The position numbers and the translations under genes were made by a program. A stretch of DNA of 64,000 bases, taken from positions 186,001 through 250,000 of the forward strand of contig NZ_AODL01000002.1 in NCBI RefSeq assembly GCF_000525995.1. Reading direction: 5' to 3'. The notes under the pieces are model-generated. The model did no database searches. It was not told the DNA's origin and saw only the letters and a program-made list of their open reading frames with translations. The DNA is from Paenilisteria riparia FSL S10-1204 (lineage in GTDB: Bacteria; Bacillota; Bacilli; Lactobacillales; Listeriaceae). Positions 40,237-48,748 of the stretch are shown here, in pieces (the first letter of the stretch is position 1; every line of letters starts with the position of its first letter).

Positions 40237-40716
40237 AATTTTTCTCCCCCCTGTCTGTGATTTCATCCATGTTCTCTTTCTTATACATGTGAAAATCAAC
40301 CTATGCGATACGTATACATGATTTCCACTTCGACGTCTGCTGTACAATCATCGGTTGCCACATTGCCATTACAAATGAGCTAGATAAGAAAAAGCCAATC
40401 CCAATAAATAACGATTCCAACACGATTATTTACAAATTATCGAAAAAATCAGTCGTAGCCTCTTTACAAAATTAATTATTGATAAAGAAACTCGGCAATA
40501 AATATACGTACAAGGTATTTTTACCCTATTTCGTGAAGAATAATCGTATTTTCAGTATCAAACATAGAAAAATAATGATCATAACAAAAATAGACAAAAT
40601 CGTAAAGCAATTATAAAAGTTGGCAATCAGCTTAATGACTTTATTATATCGTTATATGATACTTGTTATCAAATGAAGGCTATGCTATGTTGAAAGAGAC
40701 AAAAAGGAGGGGTGAC
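40237..40716. other. 480-base AT-rich intergenic region
   Basis: No convincing gene. On the minus strand a 41-codon frame (about 40310-40433) encodes a hydrophobic stretch FIGIGFFLSSSFVMAMW and a basic tail, but it lacks a clear ribosome site. It could be a tiny membrane peptide or a relic. Confidence 0.4.
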
Positions 40717-41196
40717 ATGTTACTTTATGTGAATGAAATAGACTCACCGCTTGGAAAGATATATTTAGGAGTTTCTGATGATAAAGTGAACTATATTTCG
40801 TATGACAAAGCCGATTTTATAGCGCAACATGAAGCGGTTTCTGATGAAGAAACACCGCTGATGCACGAATTGAAAGTGGAATTACAGCAATTTTTCAAAG
40901 GAGAAATTCAGAGGTTTACGGTTCCAATTGAAGTAGTGGGAACAGATTTTCAGATGCGTGTTTGGGAGGCGTTGCGGACGATTCCATATGGGGAGGTCGT
41001 TTCTTATAAAGATATTGCGAAACTTGCGGGAAGTCCAAAAGCAGTGCGCGCTGTCGGGCAAGCCAATCATGCTAATCCAATTCCGATCATTATTCCGTGC
41101 CATCGCGTGATTCAAGCGAACGGGAAAATCGGTGGATATAACGGTAGCGACATTGAACGTAAACAATGGTTATTAGCCTTAGAAATGCCATTTTAG
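40717..41196 (+). CDS. ogt: Methylated-DNA-protein-cysteine methyltransferase
   Basis: 159-residue suicide DNA-repair protein that takes methyl groups from O6-methylguanine onto a cysteine. The active site IIPCHRVIQANGKIGGYNG is near residues 126-144. The helix-turn-helix has GEVVSYKDIAKLAGSPKAVR. No AdaA domain is present. ATG 40717 behind AAGGAGGGG is chosen over an in-frame ATG at 40663. It appears to be a single-gene unit. Confidence 0.95.
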   Translation: MLLYVNEIDSPLGKIYLGVSDDKVNYISYDKADFIAQHEAVSDEETPLMHELKVELQQFFKGEIQRFTVPIEVVGTDFQMRVWEALRTIPYGEVVSYKDIAKLAGSPKAVRAVGQANHANPIPIIIPCHRVIQANGKIGGYNGSDIERKQWLLALEMPF

Positions 41197-41283
41197 AAAG
41201 TTATCATAAATTTCATGGCTCGTTCATAGTTTTTTCTTATTTATTAGATAAGATACATGTAATGGAAAGGAGCTGAAGATGGC

Positions 41284-41619
41284 ATGGAAAATCAGTTTGA
41301 AACACCAAAAAAAACAGTGAATAAATGGAAATGGAGTACCATCATTGTGAGCATCGTCTCACTTATTACAATCTCTTTTATGGGTTTCGCTTTATTTCAG
41401 CAAAATCAAAACGGGATGAACGGGCAAGGAAATATGCCAAATAACGGCCAATCTCAAATGGGAGGTTCCGATGAAACATATGGTACGCCACCAAGCGGAG
41501 GACTAGGTGGCCAAAGTGGAAGCAACTCTGATCAAAGTGGCGACACAGACGCTAATTCCGGCGCATCGATAAATCCAGATACAGACTTGTCCACAGGTAC
41601 GTCATCAAACGAAATCTAA
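41284..41619 (+). CDS. Small single-pass membrane protein with low-complexity tail
   Basis: 111 residues. One membrane helix (about residues 20-40, STIIVSIVSLITISFMGFAL) follows a short basic cytoplasmic start. The external tail is rich in Gly, Asn, Gln, Ser and Asp with many NGQ/SGG/DQSGD runs, probably disordered. AAAGGAG precedes ATG 41284. I do not recognise a family. The composition recalls wall-spanning linker segments. Confidence 0.55.
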   Translation: MENQFETPKKTVNKWKWSTIIVSIVSLITISFMGFALFQQNQNGMNGQGNMPNNGQSQMGGSDETYGTPPSGGLGGQSGSNSDQSGDTDANSGASINPDTDLSTGTSSNEI

Positions 41620-41663
41620 ATAGCAAAAGGATCTGAGAAATAACTAATTTTCACACAAAATAA

Positions 41664-41709
41664 GCAGAAAACTACGAGTCCCCTTTTTCGGGTAAGACGT
41701 GATTTCTGC
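41664..41709. other. Long imperfect stem-loop before the tandem repeats
   Basis: GCAGAAA (41664-41670) pairs with TTTCTGC (41703-41709), with more inner pairing (ACG/CGT, CCC/GGG). It is not followed by a T-run, so it is not a simple terminator. Confidence 0.5.
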
Positions 41710-41742
41710 TATACACAAATCGAGCGAAAGCGTTTTTATTCA

Positions 41743-42018
41743 GGGGATTTGGAAAGGAATAACTGTTCATTTTGTTCGTGCTTATATTGGGGCTGTAACT
41801 CAGTACTTCGAACAGTCGGAAAGGATTAACCATTCCTTGTGTTCACGCTTATATTGGGATGTAGCTCAATACTTCGAACAGTCGGAAAGGAATAACCATT
41901 CACTGTGTTCACGCTTATATTGGGACTGTAACTCAATACTTCGAACAGTCGGAAAGGAATAACCGTTCCCTGTGTTCACGCTTATATTGGGACTGTAACT
42001 CAATACTTCGAACAGTCC
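41743..42018. repeat. Tandem 67-base repeats, three close copies and one diverged
   Basis: Units end in ACTTCGAACA and begin GTCGGAAAGGAATAACC. Copies cover about 41815-41880 (66 bases), 41881-41947 and 41948-42014 (67 bases each). A diverged copy precedes them (about 41743-41814). Each holds ACTGT..ACAGT pairing, and the last gives a perfect 8-base stem GGGACTGT/ACAGTCCC. A frame through them (41699-41962) translates the repeat and is not a believable gene. Confidence 0.9.
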
Positions 42019-42078
42019 CAACAATGCGAGCGCTTGTCTCCAATTTATTTGGGTTATGTTCCAAACTCTTAGCATGGT

Positions 42079-42771
42079 TTAGCAATTACAGGAATTACCA
42101 GAACAGCATTGGTCTCCGTCACCATCGAGCATGGTCAGTGGATTTTCTTCTTTCCATACTTTATCGAGCACTTCTTTGAAACTTTCTGCTGGTTGTGCGC
42201 CTGAAACGCCGTATATTCCATTGATAACAAAAAATGGTACGCCTTGAATGCCTAGCGCTGCGCCGGTTTGCTCATCATCGCGAACGTCTGTGGCATAAGC
42301 GTCGCTTGCTAGCATCGCCAAGATTTCTGCTTTGTCTAGGCCAACTGTTTGGCCAAGTGTAGCCAATGTTTCGTGGTCGCCTAAATGTTTGGATTCTGTG
42401 AAATAGGCGTGAAGCAAAGTTTCTTTTAATGCTTCAGATTTTCCTTTTGTTTTCGCGAATTGTAACAGGCGGTGAGCATCGAATGTATTTGTTGGAATCA
42501 TCGTATCGAAGTGATAATCAAGTCCAACTGCTGCTGCTTGGGCGCTTACCTGTGCGTTCATACTTTTTGCTTTTTCGACTGTTATACCGTATTTCTCTGC
42601 CAAAATCTCGTCCAGTGTTTGGTCGTACGTCACTGGTGCGCCAGGGTCTAACTCGAAGCTACGATATTCCACTTCCACGTCTTTGCCAAATTTCTGTAAA
42701 CCAGACTCAAAGTTACGCTTTCCAATATAACAAAACGGACATGCAAAATCCGACCAAATTTCTACCTTCAT
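42079..42771 (-). CDS. DsbA-family (FrnE-like) thioredoxin-fold oxidoreductase
   Basis: 230-residue cytoplasmic protein. VEIWSDFACPFCYIGKRNFE has the CPFC redox motif at residues 11-14. FDAHRLLQFAK and QGVPFFVINGIYGVSGAQP (cis-proline VP) are FrnE/2-hydroxychromene-isomerase-like DsbA family hallmarks. An unusual C-terminal tail, DGDQCCSGNSCNC, adds four cysteines that could bind metal or take part in redox chemistry. No signal peptide is seen. AGGAGG lies before the start at 42771. Confidence 0.87.
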   Translation of the reverse strand: MKVEIWSDFACPFCYIGKRNFESGLQKFGKDVEVEYRSFELDPGAPVTYDQTLDEILAEKYGITVEKAKSMNAQVSAQAAAVGLDYHFDTMIPTNTFDAHRLLQFAKTKGKSEALKETLLHAYFTESKHLGDHETLATLGQTVGLDKAEILAMLASDAYATDVRDDEQTGAALGIQGVPFFVINGIYGVSGAQPAESFKEVLDKVWKEENPLTMLDGDGDQCCSGNSCNC

Positions 42772-42937
42772 GATTATTCCTCCTAAAAAAATACTGCAAC
42801 ACTACTTCTAGTGTAGCCTTTTTAAACAGTGAATTCAAAGAAGTTGCTTACTATTTATTAGTAGTCTGTTTAGAGCAAAGAAGTTGTTAAAAAGGCTTCG
42901 AATGGAGTATCTTTGTAGAGAAGAGGGGGAGACGAGA

Positions 42938-43696
42938 ATGGAAATTTTTCAAGCGACGGATAAGTTGCCAGCTAGTGATGACCCTGTGGTTTTAGTGATT
43001 GGCAAGTTCGATGGTGTGCATAAAGGACATCAGTATTTGCTGGAACAGGCCAAAGCATTGTGCACAAAGGAAGAAAAGTTAGCTATCGTTTGCTTTACGC
43101 CTCATCCACTATGGGCATTGCGAAAAGATCCAGCATACCAGCGTGCTATTACACCGGATAGCGCCAAGTTCTATTGGCTGGAATATTACGGAGTGGATAA
43201 AGTATACAACATTTTATTTACAACTAAATATGCTGAGAACTCTGCAGAAACATTTATTCGTGAACATTTGCGTGAGTTGAACTTGCGACACATTGTGGTT
43301 GGAGAAAGCTTTAACTTCGGAAAAGGACGCGATTCAGATGTCGACTTGCTCATTACTTTGTGCAACGAACGAGCTGTTCCAGTGACGGAAATACCGTTTA
43401 TTAAAGATCGCGCCCACAAAATTAGTTCCACAGATATTCGCGCAGCAATCGTTGATGGGGATTTTGAGACGGCGCAATTTTTGCTGGGGCATCCTTATTT
43501 TATAGAAGGAGAAGTGACTGAAAAGCGTGGAATGCATTGGCTAACAGGAATGGATGAATACGTTATCCCAAAAGCTGGTGACTACGATATCATGATAAAC
43601 AGTGAGCAAAAACAAATTAAAATTATTAACACGGATCGAATTGTGTTACCGGAAGCCACGACTCCAGTAAGAATAACATTTAACACTGCCAAATAA
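42938..43696 (+). CDS. RibF-like FAD synthetase with degenerate riboflavin kinase part
   Basis: 252 residues. The nucleotidyltransferase domain is clear: VLVIGKFDGVHKGHQYLL (HKGH), FTPHPLWAL and VVGESFNFGKGRDSDV, then ISSTDIRAAIVDGD. The last 70 residues replace the riboflavin kinase domain but are short and lack its GRTIGFPTAN-type signature. The product probably adenylates FMN or a related substrate rather than making FMN. ATG 42938 follows GGGGGAG; the frame also opens at 42884. A second, full-length RibF would be expected elsewhere in the genome. Confidence 0.82.
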   Translation: MEIFQATDKLPASDDPVVLVIGKFDGVHKGHQYLLEQAKALCTKEEKLAIVCFTPHPLWALRKDPAYQRAITPDSAKFYWLEYYGVDKVYNILFTTKYAENSAETFIREHLRELNLRHIVVGESFNFGKGRDSDVDLLITLCNERAVPVTEIPFIKDRAHKISSTDIRAAIVDGDFETAQFLLGHPYFIEGEVTEKRGMHWLTGMDEYVIPKAGDYDIMINSEQKQIKIINTDRIVLPEATTPVRITFNTAK

Positions 43697-43710
43697 GGTA
43701 GTGTTTTTTT
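43682..43710 (+). terminator. Terminator overlapping the end of the RibF-like gene
   Basis: AACACTGCC pairs with GGTAGTGTT (one G-T pair), followed by T7. The 5' arm lies within the last codons. Confidence 0.8.
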
Positions 43711-43716
43711 GTTAGG

Positions 43717-43745
43717 TTGCTTTTTATCGCAAATACTGTTATACT
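43717..43745 (+). promoter_or_regulatory. Promoter of the DUF6530-like gene
   Basis: TTGCTT (43717-43722), 17 bases, TATACT (43740-43745), then 39 bases to the start codon. Confidence 0.65.
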
Positions 43746-43784
43746 TTTTTAGTAATTTACTAAACTAGTAGGAGGAGAGATACC

Positions 43785-44264
43785 ATGAATATCCCAACAA
43801 ATTTGAAACATAAGCCAGTGATTGTCGCAGAGAACTACGATGATGTGGATGGTAAATACGCTTACAACTCAGATGCGAAAGGCTTGTCACTTGGATTGGC
43901 ACAATGGAATGATCGCGGCAAAGTTGATATTTCAGCGAAAGTTTGGCGTCATACGGGCGGGAAATGGTCTCGCCAGTCAGAAGAATTACCGCTTCACCGT
44001 GTGTTAGATTTAGCGATTTTGATTAGTCGTTCGACATTATATTTTCGTGATGCGTATAAACACGATCATTTTTATGATAAAGAGAACCCGCAGATTGATC
44101 GGATTGGCTTGCAAGGTGACGCGATGACGGTTGCGGTTTGTGATGATAATGAAAGAATTGATGAGGACATTGCGTTGTTCCAGCAAGCGATGACCGATAG
44201 CGATGAGCTTTTAAGCGAGCGGTTGCGCACGTTAAGCCGAATTTTGAAGGAAGCAGGTTATTAA
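43785..44264 (+). CDS. DUF6530-like conserved protein
   Basis: 159 residues, soluble. KHKPVIVAENYDDVDGKYA, SLGLAQWNDRG and SAKVWRHTGGKWSRQSEELP followed by HRVLDLAILI match my memory of DUF6530, whose function is unknown. TAGGAGGAG precedes ATG 43785. The next gene starts two bases after its stop, so the two are co-transcribed. Confidence 0.7.
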   Translation: MNIPTNLKHKPVIVAENYDDVDGKYAYNSDAKGLSLGLAQWNDRGKVDISAKVWRHTGGKWSRQSEELPLHRVLDLAILISRSTLYFRDAYKHDHFYDKENPQIDRIGLQGDAMTVAVCDDNERIDEDIALFQQAMTDSDELLSERLRTLSRILKEAGY

Positions 44265-44265
44265 A

Positions 44266-44619
44266 GTGAACATGGACCGAGATACGAAGAAGAAAATGAT
44301 CAATGAATATAAGCAGACGAAGCACCGGGCCGGCGTGTATCGCTTTGTGAGCCGCGAAACAGGGAAATATGTTTTGGCAGCGAGCATGGATTTACGAGGT
44401 ATTCAAAACAAATACCAATTCGCTATTAAGATGAAGTCACCGGGCGCGTTGCCTTGGATTATGGCGGACGAAGCCGCGAAATATGGCTTGGATACGATTG
44501 AATTTGAGGAACTAGAGCTTGTCGATTTGAAAGACGAAATGACAAATGACGATATTAAAGAAGAATTAGAAGTGATTTTAGAACTTTGGCAAGAAAAATT
44601 AGCCGAAGCGGAAGAATAA
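44266..44619 (+). CDS. GIY-YIG-like small protein, probably not catalytic
   Basis: 117 residues. RAGVYRFVSRETGKYVLAAS resembles the first strands of GIY-YIG domains in small Firmicutes proteins of that annotation, followed by WIMADEAAKYGLDTIEFEEL and an acidic C-terminal helix. The canonical GIY/YIG tyrosines and the glutamate are not clearly conserved, so nuclease activity is doubtful. GTG 44266 is the first start; ATG 44272 is possible. It is coupled with the DUF6530-like gene. Confidence 0.5.
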   Translation: MNMDRDTKKKMINEYKQTKHRAGVYRFVSRETGKYVLAASMDLRGIQNKYQFAIKMKSPGALPWIMADEAAKYGLDTIEFEELELVDLKDEMTNDDIKEELEVILELWQEKLAEAEE

Positions 44620-44638
44620 AATTAAGTCAGAACCGTTA

Positions 44639-44664
44639 GGAACCAATAATGGATTGGTTTTTGC
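44639..44664 (+). terminator. Terminator after the GIY-YIG-like gene
   Basis: AACCAAT (44641-44647) and ATTGGTT (44653-44659) form a perfect stem followed by TTT. Confidence 0.7.
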
Positions 44665-44753
44665 GCGGTGCTGGCTTTTTTGTTTAGGTTTACGGATAAT
44701 TCTGCTATACTTAAGCGAAAGTGAGTTTGTTCGTAAAAGGGGCTGATAAGGGG

Positions 44754-45578
44754 ATGCGTAAATATTATCGACATCAAATTGGTATAGCGTTAATGCTAAT
44801 GCTCGGAGTGACAACAGGTCTTGGTGCGGTGCGACGTGTGCTTTACATCTTGCTACTTAATCAAGAACGATCTAGCATTTATTGGATAGTTGAATTAGGG
44901 TTAGCGGTTATTATGATTGTAACAGCTGTGCTTTCGAATGCTGGCTATAAGCTAAAAGGAACTGAAGTGGTCGTGAGTTTGCTATTTGTCACCTACTTTA
45001 CGTATTTTGTGATTCGTGCGGTTATGGGTGTAGAAGAAACTGTGAATATTCAAAATGCAAATGTCCTATGTTTAATTGCAGGACTAGCGATGTTTTCCGC
45101 GTTTGTTCTTTTTTACACGATTGAAGCGGAGCCGATTTTGCCAAAAATGGAGAATCGGATGGTAACGGTCAGCGGTTTTGTTTTGCTATTGCTTGGTGCT
45201 GGCTTGAGTTTTGTGTTAGCGATTTTGCGATATCAGATGTACTTAGGTGTGGCGAAATGGAGTGGTATTAGTTTTGATACAACGGTTTATTATCCAGCGA
45301 TGATTGCGATTGGAGAATATCTTTTTGTAGGCCTTGGGTTTCTTTGTTTGGCAGTTCTTTTATTTGTCAAATGGCGGCGTGTGTTTGCTTATATTGGAAT
45401 GGGCATTGCGTTGCGGGAATTATTATTTGGATGGTTGCAATTTAATGCAGGGCAACCGAGTGGAGCAGGATTAACGGTAGGAGAATTATTGCCGTTGTTT
45501 ATAGGTATTATTGGATTTGCAGGCTTCCTCTTATTTATAGTTGGGGCTAAAAGAGGCGAACAGGAGGAAATAACTTGA
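44754..45578 (+). CDS. Polytopic membrane protein of unknown function
   Basis: 274 residues with about seven hydrophobic helices and short loops. It has no recognisable catalytic or transport motif. ATG 44754 has AAAAGGGG 11 bases upstream; GTG 44721 is an alternative that would add 11 residues. TGC-TATACT (44703-44711) is a likely extended -10. It overlaps the next gene by four bases and heads an operon with an SGNH hydrolase and an ABC-2 exporter. Confidence 0.6.
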   Translation: MRKYYRHQIGIALMLMLGVTTGLGAVRRVLYILLLNQERSSIYWIVELGLAVIMIVTAVLSNAGYKLKGTEVVVSLLFVTYFTYFVIRAVMGVEETVNIQNANVLCLIAGLAMFSAFVLFYTIEAEPILPKMENRMVTVSGFVLLLLGAGLSFVLAILRYQMYLGVAKWSGISFDTTVYYPAMIAIGEYLFVGLGFLCLAVLLFVKWRRVFAYIGMGIALRELLFGWLQFNAGQPSGAGLTVGELLPLFIGIIGFAGFLLFIVGAKRGEQEEIT

Positions 45579-46363
45579 AACGAAATAAATGGGTTGTCAT
45601 GATGACGTGGCTTTCTGTGCTGGCATTGTTGCTTTGCCTAGGTGGGATTGCCGCAGTGGCACTAGGTCAAACAGGTAAAAGTACGACGACAACAACAGAG
45701 ACAAAAACAGACACCAAAAAAACATCACAATTCCAAGTGACGGGATTAGGCGATTCACTAACAGCAGGAGTTGGTGATACAGATGGCAAAGGATATGTCC
45801 GTCGTGTTATTGATACGCTTGAAAAAGATGGCAAGAATGTAACACTCTCTAATCTTGCAATCAGCGGCGCACGAAGTAACCAATTGCTGACTCAACTCGG
45901 ACAAAAAGAAATTGGCCAGCAAGTGACAAATGCGAATGTGATTTTCTTGACGATTGGTGGGAACGATTTGTTCCGCGGTGGTGCAGCGCTTGAGAATTTG
46001 AATGCGGCGGAAATTCAGAAGAATGAGACGGCATATCTGAGTAACTTGGAGAAAATTTATAAACGGATTCGTGAGCTGAATAAAGATGCTGTCGTGTACC
46101 ATCTAGGTTTGTATAATCCGTTTGTTGATGTGGAAAATCGCATCGAATTAGCAAAAATTGCATCTAAGTGGAATATGGATACGGAGAACTTAGCGAGCAA
46201 GTATTCACGCGTGGTATATGTGCCAACGTATGATTACTTTATTTTGAACGGTAAAAAATATTTATCAAGCGATCATTTTCATCCGAATGGAGCGGGTTAT
46301 CAGTTGTTCGCGGACCGCTTAAATACCGTAATGACAACCGATGGGGCAGGTGATAGCAAATGA
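45575..46363 (+). CDS. Membrane-anchored SGNH/GDSL hydrolase
   Basis: 262 residues. One N-terminal helix (about 7-32) and a threonine-rich linker precede the hydrolase. Block I is GLGDSLTAGVGD (serine near residue 65), a glycine in NLAISGARSNQ, block III TIGGNDLF and block V SSDHFHPNGAGY with the catalytic Asp and His. It acts outside the membrane as a lipase, esterase or acyl-transfer enzyme on lipids or wall polymers. The start is TTG 45575 behind AGGAGG. It overlaps both neighbours, so production is coupled with the ABC exporter. Confidence 0.88.
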   Translation: MKRNKWVVMMTWLSVLALLLCLGGIAAVALGQTGKSTTTTTETKTDTKKTSQFQVTGLGDSLTAGVGDTDGKGYVRRVIDTLEKDGKNVTLSNLAISGARSNQLLTQLGQKEIGQQVTNANVIFLTIGGNDLFRGGAALENLNAAEIQKNETAYLSNLEKIYKRIRELNKDAVVYHLGLYNPFVDVENRIELAKIASKWNMDTENLASKYSRVVYVPTYDYFILNGKKYLSSDHFHPNGAGYQLFADRLNTVMTTDGAGDSK

Positions 46364-47265
46364 CGGCAGCGCTTTTAGTACAAGATTTAAATAAAAAAAT
46401 CGGCAAGCGGCAGATTATTAAAGATATTAGTTTCGAGGTCAATGAAGGTGAAGTTTTTGGTTTTTTAGGACCGAATGGCGCTGGCAAAACAACGACGATT
46501 CGGATGCTTGTCGGATTGATTAAGCCAACATCAGGCACGATTTTAATTGGTGGTAAAGATATTCGCAAGAACTTCACGGAAGCAATGAAAAGTCTTGGCT
46601 GTATAGTGGAAAATCCAGAATTCTACCCGTTTTTGACTGGTTGGGAGAACTTGGCATATTTTGCACGAATGGATAAAACGATTCCACCAGAACGACTGCA
46701 TGAAGTTGCGGAATTGGTTGGTATGACAGCGCGCGTACATGACCGAGTTTCGACATATTCGCTTGGAATGCGACAACGTTTAGGAATTGCTCAAGCGTTG
46801 TTGTCGAATCCGAAACTATTGATTTTAGATGAACCAACGAATGGTTTAGATCCATCAGGAATTCGAGAGATGCGCGATTTTATTCGTTTTCTGGCGAAGG
46901 ATCAAGGGATTAGTGTACTAGTTTCTTCACATTTACTTAGTGAGATTCAACTGTTGTGCGATCGTGTGGCGATTATGACACAGGGTGAGATTATTGCAAC
47001 AGATGATGTGCACCGTTTATTGTCGGATCGTGAAAAAACAAGATGGCGCTTTGAACCGATGGCAAAAGGAAAAGCGATTTTGGAAAGCATGACAGAAGTA
47101 GAAGAGCGTGATGGAGCGCTATATACGCCGTTTCATGCGGATAAGTTGCCAGTTTGGAATAGTCGCGTGGTTCGTGCAGGTGTGCAAGTGCTTGAAATGC
47201 AGAAAATCACACCATCATTAGAAGATTTATTCATTGAGTTGACAGGAGGGCAAGGCATTGATTAA
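46360..47265 (+). CDS. ABC transporter ATPase (ABC-2 exporter)
   Basis: 301 residues. Walker A GPNGAGKTTTIRML near residue 36, Q-loop, signature YSLGMRQRLGIAQ near 134, Walker B LLILDEPTNGLDP near 154 and switch VSSHLLSEI. The C-terminal 80 residues are the variable part common in bacitracin/lantibiotic-type and gliding exporters. The start overlaps the hydrolase stop in ATGA, and it overlaps the permease by eight bases. Confidence 0.93.
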   Translation: MTAALLVQDLNKKIGKRQIIKDISFEVNEGEVFGFLGPNGAGKTTTIRMLVGLIKPTSGTILIGGKDIRKNFTEAMKSLGCIVENPEFYPFLTGWENLAYFARMDKTIPPERLHEVAELVGMTARVHDRVSTYSLGMRQRLGIAQALLSNPKLLILDEPTNGLDPSGIREMRDFIRFLAKDQGISVLVSSHLLSEIQLLCDRVAIMTQGEIIATDDVHRLLSDREKTRWRFEPMAKGKAILESMTEVEERDGALYTPFHADKLPVWNSRVVRAGVQVLEMQKITPSLEDLFIELTGGQGID

Positions 47266-48238
47266 TTTAGTGTACAACGAGCAACTGAAGCTTTATCGCA
47301 AGCGGCGCCTCCTGATTATTTTGTTTCTTGTCGCAATCATTGTCGGTATTTTTACGTATGCGCAGTTTCGGGAACATCAGGAGACGGAGAAGAAATCGGG
47401 AACGACGGATTGGCATGTGCAAGTGCAGCAACAAGTGGTGGATATTGAAAATCGGTTGAGTTCGAATCGGATTCCGGATGAGTATAAGAAGTATATGCGT
47501 GTGACGCTAGGGCAATTGCAATATTACTTGGATAAAGATGTGAACCCGAATGCGCCAGGTGCACCAACGTTCTTAAAATCATTTGTGGAAAATGGCATTG
47601 GGTTACTGTTTCCGTTATTTGTAATGGTAATCGCGGCAGATTTGATTTCGTCGGAATCGGGAAGTGGAACGATTAAGTTCTTGTTGACAAGACCGGTGAA
47701 ACGATGGCGCATTTTGACGAGTAAGTTTCTTTCGATGATGCTGTCGGTTTCCATTATTTTGTTCGCTTCGGCATTGATTGCGTATGCGATTTCGGGTGTT
47801 GTATTTGGCTATAATGGCTGGACGGCACCAATTTTGACAGGATTTGATGTGAGCGGGGATACGGTTGGAACAGCTGGCGTTTATTCATTACCGATGTGGC
47901 AGTATTTATTGATGGAATTCGGTTTGGCATGGCTTGTAGCGATGGTTATTGGCGTGTTGACGCTGATGTGTTCTGTCCTTGTTCGCAGTACGGCGGCGGT
48001 CATGGGGATTATGCTGTCGGCGCTCATTACAGGGTCAATATTGAGTAATTTAGTTTCATCATGGCCAAGCGCGAAATATTTATTTATGGTGAACTTGCAA
48101 CTTACGAATTATTTAAACGGCACCAGCCCGCCAGTTGACGGAATGACACTTGGATTTTCTGTTGTGACATTGCTCGTTTGGACTGTGGTTGGATTGATTG
48201 TATCCTATTGGGTATTTATGAAGCGCGATGTATATTGA
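47258..48238 (+). CDS. ABC-2 type permease
   Basis: 326 residues, partner of the preceding ATPase. One N-terminal helix, a soluble extracytoplasmic loop of about 70 residues, then five helices. SESGSGTIKFLLTRPVKRWRI is the standard ABC-2 motif after the second helix. The substrate is not known; drug, peptide or lipid export are options. A terminator follows. Confidence 0.88.
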   Translation: MINLVYNEQLKLYRKRRLLIILFLVAIIVGIFTYAQFREHQETEKKSGTTDWHVQVQQQVVDIENRLSSNRIPDEYKKYMRVTLGQLQYYLDKDVNPNAPGAPTFLKSFVENGIGLLFPLFVMVIAADLISSESGSGTIKFLLTRPVKRWRILTSKFLSMMLSVSIILFASALIAYAISGVVFGYNGWTAPILTGFDVSGDTVGTAGVYSLPMWQYLLMEFGLAWLVAMVIGVLTLMCSVLVRSTAAVMGIMLSALITGSILSNLVSSWPSAKYLFMVNLQLTNYLNGTSPPVDGMTLGFSVVTLLVWTVVGLIVSYWVFMKRDVY

Positions 48239-48243
48239 AGTAT

Positions 48244-48292
48244 ATGGAGTCGGAAAACCTTGCAAGAGGCGTTCTGACTCTTTTTTTTTTGG
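48244..48292 (+). terminator. Terminator of the SGNH-ABC operon
   Basis: GGAGTCGGAA pairs with TTCTGACTC (one G-T pair), followed by T9. Confidence 0.8.
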
Positions 48293-48442
48293 AAAACCTT
48301 ACAAAACGACACCTTAAAAAGTGAGCTTACCTGTTGATATTACTATATAGTACTTAATCTTACTAATAGCATAAGAATATATAGTTTTGTCAAAAATGAG
48401 TGAACAAACTGTGTAAATGTTACATGAGCAAAAAAAAAATAA

Positions 48443-48451
48443 TGCTATAAT
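48443..48451 (+). promoter_or_regulatory. Extended -10 element
   Basis: TGC-TATAAT at 48443-48451 is a strong extended -10. It precedes the relic at 48490 and is about 300 bases before the glycosyltransferase gene at 48749. Confidence 0.5.
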
Positions 48452-48489
48452 ATTTGAGTAACACTTCTTAAATACTAGCATAGATTAGG

Positions 48490-48661
48490 GGCTGATAACA
48501 TGTGCGGTAGTCTATTTTTTGGAGGCTATCAAATTTCCATTTAATAAGATGGTCTACAGGGCGGCACATTGATTTGACTAGGCATAGCATTATCAGGGCT
48601 TATAATGTGGCTTCATTTGGATAAAGGCTTGTTTACACAGATTGAAGATCCTTATGATTAA
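48490..48661 (+). pseudogene. Relic of a small membrane protein gene
   Basis: One frame (from 48501) reads AVVYFLEAIKFPFNKMVYR up to TGA. Another frame, after about 48575, reads LGIALSGLIMWLHLDKGLFT and ends TAA at 48661. Both look like real protein. They are joined only by a frame change near 48570-48580, which here is not an obvious A or T run. GGGGCTG precedes ATG 48500. It may be a decayed gene or another error site. Confidence 0.35.
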
Positions 48662-48748
48662 AATATGCAACATACTATTATAATTAGAAGAAAATTTTGA
48701 AGAAACAGAAAAGAATTTTTAACTTTAGAAAAGGCGGGTATTACAAAT

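Noticed and set aside
40310-40433. 41-codon hydrophobic ORF on the minus strand
   Set aside because: Kept only as a note, because it has no clear ribosome site.
41699-41962. 87-codon ORF through the tandem repeats
   Set aside because: It only translates the repeat and changes repeat register because one unit is 66 bases; no ribosome site and no protein-like composition.
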